NCBI GenBank assembly: GCA_936940865.1 | Contig: CAKZJB010000193.1 | Location: 1 to 47,063 of the forward strand | Reading direction: 5' to 3' | Source: an uncultured Asticcacaulis sp. | Lineage (GTDB): Bacteria > Pseudomonadota > Alphaproteobacteria > Caulobacterales > Caulobacteraceae | Length of the DNA: 47,063 nt | In this document: piece after piece, positions 35,178 to 42,185 of the stretch | Numbering within the stretch: the stretch's first letter is position 1 | How the letters are laid out: every line of letters starts with the position of its first letter | Made by a program: the position numbers and the translations under genes | The notes under the pieces: model-generated | The model's input: the letters and a program-made list of their open reading frames with translations, nothing else | The model's database searches: none | What the model was told of the DNA's origin: nothing

Positions 35178-35897
35178 CTATAGTGCGATTTGCAAAGGAA
35201 GGGAAGAGGCGGTTTTGCAGCGTGTTCGCGGCTTAAGACAGCAAGAAACCCCACCACCCCGGCTCGCCATGCCCGCCGCGGTCCCCCGCCCCATTTTTCT
35301 GCGAAAAACGGCGAGGTGCACGGCTTTGCGAAGGGGGGCTTGCTTCCCTTGGCCCGTACACAGCCCGCGCCGCGCGGCGGCACCATCGTCATCGCGGCGC
35401 ATGGTCACGCGTAAGGGCAGGCGGCTGCCGTCGGCCGAGCTTTCCAGCGTCATCAGATAGACGCGGTCGTACATGCGGAAACAGTGCTCTTCACGGACAT
35501 ACGACCACATGCGGCCGCGCAGCTCCGGCACATAGTCGGCAAAGGTCTGGGTGCGGATGCCGGAATGCGCCAGGGCGTCGACGACGGCTTCCCGCAGAAC
35601 CGCGCCGTCACCCCGTCCGGCTTCGATACGGCAGCCGCCGTCCTCGATCGCCTCGATCGTCACGCGGCCCAGGCCGTAGATCTTTTCAACCCGCCGCCCC
35701 CCTTCGGTCATGGGCCGGGCGTGGCCGGCGACCAGGGCCGACAGATTGCCGCCTTCGCGCAGATAATGCAGGCACCCCGCTTCGACCGCATAGGCCACAC
35801 CATCGTGCGGCGCCGTCAGCAGGCCGGGCTCCGCCGCATAGGCAGGCGTCGCCAGCACTGCCAGGCCGCTCAGGATGAAAATACCGCGAAAACCCAT
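35178..35897 (-). CDS. Secreted protein of unknown function with repeat-derived C-terminus
   Basis: A 239-residue protein with a Sec signal (MGFRGIFILSGLAVLATPAYA). The mature part has LLTAPHDGVAYAVEAGCLHYL, GGRRVEKIYGLGRVTIEAIEDGGCRIEAGRGDG and SGIRTQTFADYVPELRGRMWSYVREEHCFRMYDRVYLMTLES, a plausible folded domain with three conserved-looking cysteines. No family recognised. From about residue 193 onward (GKQAPLRKAVHLAVFRRK and on) the protein is encoded by an intergenic repeat remnant (35249-35320) and beyond. The native stop was probably lost or replaced by the repeat. Confidence 0.7.
   Translation of the reverse strand: MGFRGIFILSGLAVLATPAYAAEPGLLTAPHDGVAYAVEAGCLHYLREGGNLSALVAGHARPMTEGGRRVEKIYGLGRVTIEAIEDGGCRIEAGRGDGAVLREAVVDALAHSGIRTQTFADYVPELRGRMWSYVREEHCFRMYDRVYLMTLESSADGSRLPLRVTMRRDDDGAAARRGLCTGQGKQAPLRKAVHLAVFRRKMGRGTAAGMASRGGGVSCCLKPRTRCKTASSLPLQIAL
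35249..35320 (-). repeat. Half copy of the nested palindromic repeat inside a CDS 3' end
   Basis: Read on the plus strand, CCCCACCACC, then GCGGTCCCC, and a run of over 20 bases around CCATTTTTCTGCGAAAAACG match the reverse complement of the right half of the 40379-40557 copy. Confidence 0.75.
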
Positions 35898-35962
35898 TCA
35901 AGCCCCCGTTTACGCAAGGTCCGTTTACCACAGGCCGCACAAAGTCGCAACGTGAACGCCGT

Positions 35963-36934
35963 TCATAACTTCAGGACGACTTTTCCCTTGTGCGCTCCGG
36001 AATCCATATAGGCATGCGCCGCCGCCACATCGGCAAAGGCGAAGACGCGGTCGATGACCGGCCGGATGCGCCCGGCCTCGATCAGCGGCCAGACATGGGC
36101 CCTTACCGCCGCCGTCAGCCGCGCCTTTTCGTCGGGCGAGCGCGGCCTGAGCATCGAGCCGGTCAGCACGGCCTGCTTCTGCATGATCCGCCTGAGGTCG
36201 ATTTCGACGGACGATGACCGGCTGGTGCCGACCTGGACCATGCGACCGCGGAAGTTCAGGCACAGCAGGTTCTTCGCCACGAAATCGCCGGCGACGATAT
36301 CGAGCACCACGTCGGCCCCGCCGAAATCCTTGACCGGCGTGACGAAATCGCCGGCGTCGCTGTCGATGACCAGGTCGGCGCCCAGGCTTTTGGCGAAGGC
36401 GCACTTGTCCGCGCCGCGCGCCGTGGCGACGACCTTTGCGCCGATGGCCTTGCCCATCTGGATGGTCATTGAGCCGATGCCGGAATTACCGCCATGGACC
36501 AGAACGGTTTCACCGCTTTTCAGCGCCCCATGCTCCATCAGGTTGGCATAGACGGTCAGCACCGTTTCGGGCAGGCTGCCGGCCTCTTCCAGAGTCAGCC
36601 CCTTCGGCACCGGCAGCAGATGGCGGGCGTCGACCGATACATATTCCGCATAGCCGCCGCCATTGACCAGGGCGCAGACCGTATCGCCCGCCTTCCAGCC
36701 CTCGACGCCCGCCCCCACGCTGTCGATCGTGCCCGAAACTTCGAGGCCCAGGACGGGCGACGCGCCGGGCGGCGGCGGATAGAGACCGCGCCGTTGCAGG
36801 ATATCGGGACGATTGACTCCGGCACAGGCCGTCCGGATCAGGACATGACCCTGTGCCACTTCGGGGCGCGATGCCTCAATCAGGCGCAACTGCTCCGCCG
36901 TCTGACCGTCTCCGTCTATTGACACGACCCGCAT
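35963..36934 (-). CDS. NAD(P)H:quinone oxidoreductase (zinc-independent MDR, PIG3-like)
   Basis: A 323-residue medium-chain reductase without zinc ligands. GHVLIRTACAGVNRPDILQRRGLYPPPPGASPVLGLEVSGTID is the signature of the quinone oxidoreductase/TP53I3 branch. The Rossmann motif lies in VLVHGGNSGIGSMTIQMGKAIGAKVVATA. GGAGG lies 6 bp before ATG 36934, which fixes the start; the open frame to 37150 is a shadow. It reduces quinones or other electrophiles with NADPH. It is divergent from the DUF1192 gene. Confidence 0.93.
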   Translation of the reverse strand: MRVVSIDGDGQTAEQLRLIEASRPEVAQGHVLIRTACAGVNRPDILQRRGLYPPPPGASPVLGLEVSGTIDSVGAGVEGWKAGDTVCALVNGGGYAEYVSVDARHLLPVPKGLTLEEAGSLPETVLTVYANLMEHGALKSGETVLVHGGNSGIGSMTIQMGKAIGAKVVATARGADKCAFAKSLGADLVIDSDAGDFVTPVKDFGGADVVLDIVAGDFVAKNLLCLNFRGRMVQVGTSRSSSVEIDLRRIMQKQAVLTGSMLRPRSPDEKARLTAAVRAHVWPLIEAGRIRPVIDRVFAFADVAAAHAYMDSGAHKGKVVLKL

Positions 36935-37075
36935 GAAGCCTCCGAAGCCGATTCGTTCTTCTTGATTTTCTCCCCCAAGAGGCGTTTCATGGCAATGTGG
37001 AATTAACCGGCTGGAAAGGTCTGCACAGGCATGTGCGCGGCCAGGCCGGGCGGGAAGACGACCAAGGAGGCACTG

Positions 37076-37297
37076 ATGATCGACGACGATCTGCCGCTGT
37101 CCCTGCGTACGGGTCCAAAGGGCGCGGCCGCCCTCAACGGATTGCTGCATGAGGACCTCGATCCCTACAGCGTCGACGATCTGAAGGAACGGATCGACAT
37201 GCTGGAAGCCGAGATTCGCCGCGTGCGGGAGGCGATGGAGAAGAAGAAAAATCGCCTGTCGGAAGCGTCGGCTTTATTCTCTTTTAAGACGAGTTAA
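37076..37297 (+). CDS. DUF1192 family small protein
   Basis: A 73-residue protein starting at ATG 37076 with AAGGAGG 5 bp before it. MIDDDLPLSLRTG, LLHEDLDPYSVDDLKERIDMLEAEIRRVREAMEKKKNRLSEASALF follow: a short acidic segment and a coiled-coil, the DUF1192 layout. It is found in front of rcdA in many alphaproteobacteria, which suggests a shared role; function unknown. Confidence 0.88.
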   Translation: MIDDDLPLSLRTGPKGAAALNGLLHEDLDPYSVDDLKERIDMLEAEIRRVREAMEKKKNRLSEASALFSFKTS

Positions 37298-37338
37298 GCA
37301 TTGAATAACCCTGAACGGCGACACTCGAAGTCAGTTGC

Positions 37339-37354
37339 TGGCACGCGCGTTGCA
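37339..37354 (+). promoter_or_regulatory. Sigma-54 (RpoN) promoter of rcdA
   Basis: TGGCACGCGCGTTGCA matches TGGCACRNNNNTTGCW at every defined base and has the canonical GG-N10-GC spacing. It is intergenic and points to rcdA, whose ATG is about 90 bp past the expected start site near 37365. An activator site was not identified. Confidence 0.75.
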
Positions 37355-37456
37355 GAACCCGGGCAGGTCGCTTCGATACCGACGGCAGCGTCCCGGCAAG
37401 GGGCACGCGGGTAGGAAGAGACCACGCCGACCGATTTTCAGCATAAGGCTTTGAGT

Positions 37457-37972
37457 ATGTCCGAAAGTACCGCCAACTCCATCAACATGCGCGTCCATGT
37501 CGTTCGCGATTTTGCTTCCAGCGACCTGTTCGACCGCACGTTCAAGGAGGGCATGGCCCTGGTCGAGGAAACGGCCGGCTATCTCGACGGCGACGGACGC
37601 CGCGACTCGCGCCTGTTGAGCCGCGAGGACGCCTTGCTCTATGCCGGCGAAAGCATGCGCCTGACGACGCGCCTGATGCAGATCGCGTCGTGGCTGCTGG
37701 TCCAGCGCGCCGTGCGCGAAGGCGACATGGAAGCCTCGGACGCCTGTGACGAAAAGTACCGCCTGTCGCCGCTGGCTTCGGAATCGGCGGATGCCGCCAA
37801 GGTCCTGCCGAACGGCCTGCTGTCCCTGCTCGACCGCTCGAACCGCCTCTATGAGCGCATCTCGCACATGGACAAGCGCATGTTCATCGACGCCGAGCCG
37901 GAACAGGGCGCGATCAACCCGGTGATCAGCCAGCTGCAGCGCCTGCAAAGCGCGTTCGGTCTGGAAGCTTAG
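37457..37972 (+). CDS. rcdA: RcdA, adaptor for CtrA proteolysis (DUF1465)
   Basis: A 171-residue helical protein of the RcdA family. In Caulobacter RcdA dimers link CpdR-primed ClpXP to substrates such as CtrA via PopA, at the cell pole. Visible are SSDLFDRTFKEGMALVEETAGYLDGDGR, LSREDALLYAGESMRLTTRLMQIASWLLVQRAVREGDM and LPNGLLSLLDRSNRLYERISHMDKRMF, all typical. ATG 37457 is preferred over the TTG at 37451. A sigma-54 promoter lies 103-118 bp upstream. With trcR 2.4 kb away it forms a cell-cycle neighbourhood. Confidence 0.93.
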   Translation: MSESTANSINMRVHVVRDFASSDLFDRTFKEGMALVEETAGYLDGDGRRDSRLLSREDALLYAGESMRLTTRLMQIASWLLVQRAVREGDMEASDACDEKYRLSPLASESADAAKVLPNGLLSLLDRSNRLYERISHMDKRMFIDAEPEQGAINPVISQLQRLQSAFGLEA

Positions 37973-37978
37973 AATTCA

Positions 37979-38185
37979 GATCCTTATACTCCCCCGCCGG
38001 AAGGGGGGATAGCGCCTGCGAAAGTATAGCCTTCGCAAGCGATGGGCATTCGCGAAGCGAATGACGGTAGGGGGCGTAGAGGTCACACGCTTAGCACCCG
38101 CGTCTTCTCCGCCCCCACCACCACAGCTCGCCGCTGCGCGGCTTCGTGCGGTTCCCCTCCCCGCCGAGCGGGGAGGTATAAGATA
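37979..38185. repeat. Nested palindromic intergenic repeat, copy 5
   Basis: ATCCTTATACTCCCCCGC at the left and GCGGGGAGGTATAAGAT at the right are near-inverse ends. Inside are the hairpin CATTCGC-GAA-GCGAATG and a CCCCCACCACCACAGCTCG segment shared with copy 6. It fills most of the 326-bp gap 37973-38298, in which no gene is seen. Confidence 0.75.
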
Positions 38186-38298
38186 AAGGCGGCACTGGCG
38201 CTCTCCGGCCCGCTTTAACAAAAATTTCCCAAGCCACTTTGACCTTTCGGGTCTCACGGCATAACTTGCCCGCTCGCGGTTCGCCTCATTGGGTAAAA

Positions 38299-39219
38299 AT
38301 GACTGTCTTTAGTCGCAGGGGATGTCTGGCCTTGGGCCTTGGCGCATTTGGCGCCCTGGCGGCGTGCGGCCGCAAGCCCGAACCCGTCATCACCCAGCCC
38401 GACCCCGACGGCGGCCCGTTCGAGGCCGTCGATCCCAAGAAGGCCCGGCAGGAAGGCACGTTAGACTGGGCCGTCGCCCTGCCCTCGCGCAGTTCCGCCG
38501 ACCGCGACCGCGACAAGTACCGCCATCCGATCGAGCTCCTGACCTTCTTCGAGGTCCAGCCCAACGACACGGTGGTCGATATGTGGCCGGGCGCCGGCTA
38601 CATGACCGAGATCCTGGCGCCGTACCTGACCCACGGCAAGGGCCGCTATGTCGCCGCCCTGTTCGAGACCGGCAGCCTGGCCGACAAGGCCACCGCCTCG
38701 CTGATCGAGACCTACCGCCAGCACTATTCCGGCAACAAGGCGATGTACGGCGCCGTCGAATTCAGCCAATTCGGGCCGTCGAGCCGGGCACTGCTGCCGT
38801 CGGACACCGCCGACGCCGTGCTGATGCTGCTGGTCATCCAGGACTGGATGGCGGCAGGCATCGCCGAAAAGGCCTTCGCCGACGCCTTCCAGGCGCTGAA
38901 GCCCGGCGGCATACTGGGGGTCGAACAGCACCGCGCCGATATCGGCAACGTCCAGGATCCGGCGGCGACCAATGGCTACGTACAGGAGCCTTTCGTCAAA
39001 CAGCTGGCGGCCGAGGCCGGCTTCCAGTTCGTCGCCTCCAGCGAGATCAACGCCAATCCGAAGGATGACAAGGATCATCCATTTGGAGTATGGACATTGC
39101 CGCCGCAGCGCCTTACGGCGCCCAGGGGTCAGCCGCCAAACCCGGAATTCGACGGAACTCTTTACGAATCGATCGGAGAGAGCGACCGTATGGTGCTGAA
39201 GTTCAGGAAGCCACAATGA
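38299..39219 (+). CDS. Lipoprotein with class I methyltransferase-like domain
   Basis: A 306-residue protein. MTVFSRRGCLALGLGAFGALAAC is a twin-Arg-like lipoprotein signal (lipobox LAAC). The mature region has a methyltransferase-like fold: DTVVDMWPGAGYMTEILAPYL (motif I, degenerate GxGxG), YVAALFETG, TADAVLMLLVIQDW and ALKPGGILGVEQHRAD. Similar proteins are annotated as methyltransferases, yet the predicted export leaves S-adenosylmethionine supply unexplained. Function open. Confidence 0.8.
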   Translation: MTVFSRRGCLALGLGAFGALAACGRKPEPVITQPDPDGGPFEAVDPKKARQEGTLDWAVALPSRSSADRDRDKYRHPIELLTFFEVQPNDTVVDMWPGAGYMTEILAPYLTHGKGRYVAALFETGSLADKATASLIETYRQHYSGNKAMYGAVEFSQFGPSSRALLPSDTADAVLMLLVIQDWMAAGIAEKAFADAFQALKPGGILGVEQHRADIGNVQDPAATNGYVQEPFVKQLAAEAGFQFVASSEINANPKDDKDHPFGVWTLPPQRLTAPRGQPPNPEFDGTLYESIGESDRMVLKFRKPQ

Positions 39220-39238
39220 CGTTTGGGGACTATTCAGA

Positions 39239-40363
39239 GTGAGCCGGATTGCCGCGCTGTCGCAAAGCGCCCCCCTGATGTCGATTCCGGAATCGCGTCC
39301 GCCCGAAGGCGGTACTGGCGAATGGTACCGCGGCGCCGGCGGCTTGCGCCTGCGTGTCGGCTTCTGGCCGGCGCGGGGCGCGGCCCGCGGCACGGTCTTC
39401 GTCAGCCCCGGCCGCTCCGAGCCCATCGAAAAATATTATGAGATCGTGCGCGATCTGCTCGACCGCGACTTTGCCGTCGTGGTGCACGACTGGCGCGGCC
39501 AGGGCCTGTCGGCGCGGCTTTTGCCCGACCGCCTGAAATGCCATGCCCGTTCGGCCGAGGAATTCCTCGACGACTATCAGCGTCTGCTGGATACGTTCGA
39601 GGACCGCGCGCCCAAGCCGTGGCTGATGCTGGCCCATTCGATGGGCGCCGCGCTGAACCTGATGACCCTGGTCAAGGGCGAAAGCCGCATCGAAGGCGCG
39701 TTGTTCACCAATCCGATGCTGCGCGTCAAGACGGGCAAGCATTCGCTGTGGGCCGTCAACTTCCAGACCGACTGGCAGGTCAATCACGGCCGCGCCAGCG
39801 ACTACGTCCCCGAACTGTTCGACGACCCGTTCGAGCATACCTTCGAAAACGATGCGCTGACGCACGATGCCCAGCGCTACGAGATCTGGCGCGAGCAGTT
39901 GTTCGCCTGCCCGCACCTGGCGGTCGGCACGCCGACCTGGGGCTGGCTGAGCTTCGCGCTGAAACTGGGCGAGACCCTGCTGCGCGACAAGAACAAGGCG
40001 GCCAAGAAGGTGCGTACGCCGATCGTCCTGATGACGTCGGGAGACGACCGCATCGTCAACAAGCAGTCGGCGAAGCAGTTCTCGCGCAAGCTGGGCAAGG
40101 CGCAATATATCGAGGTCGCCGGCGCCGAGCACGAGTTGCTGATCGAGGCCGAGGAGTATCGCCGCGAGGCTTTCCGCCAGTTCGACGCCCTGGCCGACGA
40201 CGTGGCGCCGCGCCTGGTCGGTTACCAGGGGACAAGCGAGCCGCCCAGGCCGTCGCGTGGCTTGAGCCTGGAAGAGACGGCCGTGGCGTCGGATGATCCT
40301 TCGGTCGACGACGAACACCTGCCGGAGACGCTTCCGGACACGGATGACGAAAAGAGCGTTTAG
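39239..40363 (+). CDS. Alpha/beta hydrolase, lysophospholipase/monoglyceride lipase type
   Basis: A 374-residue hydrolase of the S33/monoacylglycerol lipase branch. Starts with GTG at 39239. GTVFVSPGRSEPIEKYYEIVRDLLDRDFAVVVHDWRGQGLS is the family signature; the nucleophile is in LAHSMGAALN, the acid in MTSGDDRIVN and the His in VAGAEHELL. The C-terminal 50 residues are acidic and repeat-like (SDDPSVDDEHLPETLPDTDDE). Likely substrates are lysophospholipids or monoglycerides. Confidence 0.9.
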   Translation: MSRIAALSQSAPLMSIPESRPPEGGTGEWYRGAGGLRLRVGFWPARGAARGTVFVSPGRSEPIEKYYEIVRDLLDRDFAVVVHDWRGQGLSARLLPDRLKCHARSAEEFLDDYQRLLDTFEDRAPKPWLMLAHSMGAALNLMTLVKGESRIEGALFTNPMLRVKTGKHSLWAVNFQTDWQVNHGRASDYVPELFDDPFEHTFENDALTHDAQRYEIWREQLFACPHLAVGTPTWGWLSFALKLGETLLRDKNKAAKKVRTPIVLMTSGDDRIVNKQSAKQFSRKLGKAQYIEVAGAEHELLIEAEEYRREAFRQFDALADDVAPRLVGYQGTSEPPRPSRGLSLEETAVASDDPSVDDEHLPETLPDTDDEKSV

Positions 40364-40378
40364 ATTTCAAGTAAGATA

Positions 40379-40557
40379 CCCCACCACCACATCTCCTTCG
40401 CTATCGCGGTGCGATAACTGAGTCGTGCGGTCCCCCTCCCCATCGCTTCGCGACGGGGAGGTGCAAGAAGCGCAACTCTTTGCACCTCCCCGTTTTTCGC
40501 AGAAAAATGGGGAGGGGGACCGCACGAGCCGCGAAGCGGTGAGATGTGGTGGTGGGG
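40379..40557. repeat. Nested palindromic intergenic repeat, copy 6 (best preserved)
   Basis: Three concentric perfect inverted pairs: CCCCACCACCACATCTC / GAGATGTGGTGGTGGGG (17 bp, ends), GTGCGGTCCCCCTCCCCAT and its inverse (19 bp), and CGGGGAGGTGCAA / TTGCACCTCCCCG (13 bp, centre). Total 179 bp. No direct target duplication is obvious. It fills the gap between the hydrolase and hisN. Confidence 0.92.
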
Positions 40558-40569
40558 ATTCTTGCTTGC

Positions 40570-41382
40570 TTAAGCTGCCGCCGGGCGCAGGTGCGTCAGG
40601 GCCTGCTCCACAAGTCCGCGCGAACTGCCGGCAATCACCTGCCCGGCCGTGTCCGGCACCGCGTCGCCGCGCCAGTCGGTAACCACGCCGCCGGCGTTTT
40701 CGATCACCGGGATAATGGCTTCGATATCCCAGGGCTTCAGGCCCGTTTCGAGCGCGATATCCATCGTACCCTGGGCCACCATGGCGAAGGCGTAAGCGTC
40801 GCAGCCGTAGCGCGCCAGCTTTACCGCCTTGCGCAGATTGGTATAGGCCTCCGTTTCCGGGCCTTGGAACAGGTCCGGGTCGGTCGTGCCGATAACGGCG
40901 TCGCTCAGATCCGACGTTGCCCGGACCCGCAGCGGCGTCTCGCCGGCCGCCGTAATCAGTCGCGACCCCAGCGGCGAGCCCAGGAACACCTCGCCGAGAT
41001 AGGGCTGGGCGATAAGGCCCAGAACGGGACGGCCGCGATGACGCAGGCCAATCAGGGTCGTCCACAGCGGCAATCCGGAAATGAAAGCGCGCGTGCCGTC
41101 TACAGGATCGAGCACCCAAACGAATTCCGCGCCGGTATTCTCGTCGCCATACTCTTCGCCGATGATGCCATGCTGCGGCAACCGCTCATTGATGATCTTG
41201 CGGATGGCGCGCTCGGCGCCTTTATCGGCCTCGGTCACCGGATCGAAGCGCGACAGGTGAGCCAGCTTGTTGTCCTCCCCCAGCCCGCGGACACGGAAAT
41301 GCGGCAGGGCGGCCTGGGCGGCGGCTTCGGCCATGGCCAGCGCAGCGGCCTCAAGGGCGGCAAGATCGATGGTGTCGGACAT
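40570..41382 (-). CDS. hisN: Histidinol-phosphatase, inositol-monophosphatase-like
   Basis: A 270-residue metal-dependent phosphatase of the IMPase fold, the typical alphaproteobacterial enzyme for the penultimate histidine step. Motifs are DPVTEADKGAERAI, IIGEEYGDE (metal-binding Glu), WVLDPVDGTRAFISG (DPxDGT) and KPWDIEAIIPVIENAGG (WDxA/E). Start taken at ATG 41382 (MSDTIDLAALEAAALA). An in-frame ATG at 41427 would include a terminator-like hairpin. hisN is away from the main his genes here. Confidence 0.9.
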   Translation of the reverse strand: MSDTIDLAALEAAALAMAEAAAQAALPHFRVRGLGEDNKLAHLSRFDPVTEADKGAERAIRKIINERLPQHGIIGEEYGDENTGAEFVWVLDPVDGTRAFISGLPLWTTLIGLRHRGRPVLGLIAQPYLGEVFLGSPLGSRLITAAGETPLRVRATSDLSDAVIGTTDPDLFQGPETEAYTNLRKAVKLARYGCDAYAFAMVAQGTMDIALETGLKPWDIEAIIPVIENAGGVVTDWRGDAVPDTAGQVIAGSSRGLVEQALTHLRPAAA

Positions 41383-41415
41383 AAAAACCCGCATACCGTC
41401 AGACGGCATGCGGGT
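41383..41415 (-). terminator. Terminator-like hairpin abutting the hisN start codon
   Basis: On the minus strand ACCCGCATGCCGT-ctg-ACGGTATGCGGGT (13 bp with one G-T pair) is followed directly by TTTT and then the hisN ATG. A TATATT-like -10 lies near 41430. It could end an upstream transcript or attenuate hisN. Confidence 0.6.
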
Positions 41416-41516
41416 CCAGAGGGGCATGAATATAGTTTTATGAAATCGGGTACGCAGTATGCACTAAAGGACTCTGGCCCGTCCGAAGCCATGAGGCTTT
41501 GGCAAGGGCGACCGCC

Positions 41517-41539
41517 CGCCCGAGCGAGTGCGAGGAGCC
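41517..41539 (-). repeat. Short intergenic repeat, inverted copy of the 5976 element
   Basis: On the minus strand GGCTCCTCGCA and GCTCGGGCG flank CTC; the same two halves flank TCA at 5976-5998. Confidence 0.5.
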
Positions 41540-41573
41540 ATCGGGGCCGCCCGTGCGGCGGCGCTTGAGCTGC

Positions 41574-41600
41574 AAAAAGCCTAAGCGCTTGCGCTTAGGC
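41574..41600 (-). terminator. Rho-independent terminator of the XRE-regulator gene
   Basis: Minus strand GCCTAAGCGC-AA-GCGCTTAGGC then TTTTT. The stem contains the stop codon of the regulator. Confidence 0.88.
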
Positions 41601-41978
41601 GGCCTGTTCCGAGTCACCGTTCAGCGACTTGGCGAGGTCGAGCAGGCGGCGGCGCGGGCGCTCCGACAGGCGGTAATAGGCCTGGATGAGGTCCAGCGTT
41701 TCCTTGCGCGAAAAGACTTCGATGCCTTCGTTGTTGACGGCGGCGACTTCGGTCTTCTCGTCGGTCAGGCCGTCGTAGAAGTAGTTGATCGGGGTTTCCA
41801 GCGCCTTGGCCAGCTGGAACAGGCGGGCGGCCGAGATGCGGTTCGCGCCGCATTCGTACTTCTGGATTTGCTGGAAGCGGATGCCCACGGCCAGCGCCAG
41901 CTGTTGTTGGGTCAGGCCCAGGAGACGACGACGACGACGGAGTCTCTTGCCCAGGTGGAGATCGATATCGGTGGCCAT
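41595..41978 (-). CDS. XRE-family regulator (PraR/PhrR-like)
   Basis: A 127-residue helix-turn-helix protein. IDLHLGKRLRRRRRLLGLTQQQLALAVGIRFQQIQKYECGANRISAARLFQLAKALETPINYFYDGL is the Cro/C1-type domain (residues 5-70) with the alphaproteobacterial signature QIQKYE-GANR. The remainder (EVFSRKETLDLIQAYYRLSERPRRRLLDLAKSL) is a C-terminal helical part seen in PraR/PhrR-type rhizobial regulators. It likely binds as a dimer. It lies upstream of hisN on the same strand but is separated from it by a strong terminator. Confidence 0.88.
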   Translation of the reverse strand: MATDIDLHLGKRLRRRRRLLGLTQQQLALAVGIRFQQIQKYECGANRISAARLFQLAKALETPINYFYDGLTDEKTEVAAVNNEGIEVFSRKETLDLIQAYYRLSERPRRRLLDLAKSLNGDSEQAA

Positions 41979-42147
41979 AATGGAACCCCTAAGTTCTTGT
42001 TTCGGGCGTCCCGTTGTGGGACGGCTCGCCTTGTGGGTTTCAATTGGCGTGCCAAGTGGCGATTTCCGCGCGATAGCCGGTCCGAAACGTGCGCTTTTGG
42101 GCGAGTAGCACCGTTAGGAATGTGTTCCGCATACCGCATAAAACCAT

Positions 42148-42170
42148 ACCTCCCCTGGACAGGGGGAGGT
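42148..42170 (-). terminator. Candidate hairpin terminator downstream of the membrane-protein gene
   Basis: ACCTCCCC / GGGGAGGT (8 bp) with a 7-nt loop; on the minus strand it is followed by ATGGTTTT. The sequence also resembles the core of the palindromic repeats. Confidence 0.45.
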
Positions 42171-42185
42171 TCTGGAGCGAGGAAG

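Noticed and set aside
14496-40557. Possible CRISPR array from the repeated GGGGAGG sequences
   Set aside because: The copies are scattered over kilobases, vary in length and are inverted within themselves; there are no regular spacers and no cas genes.
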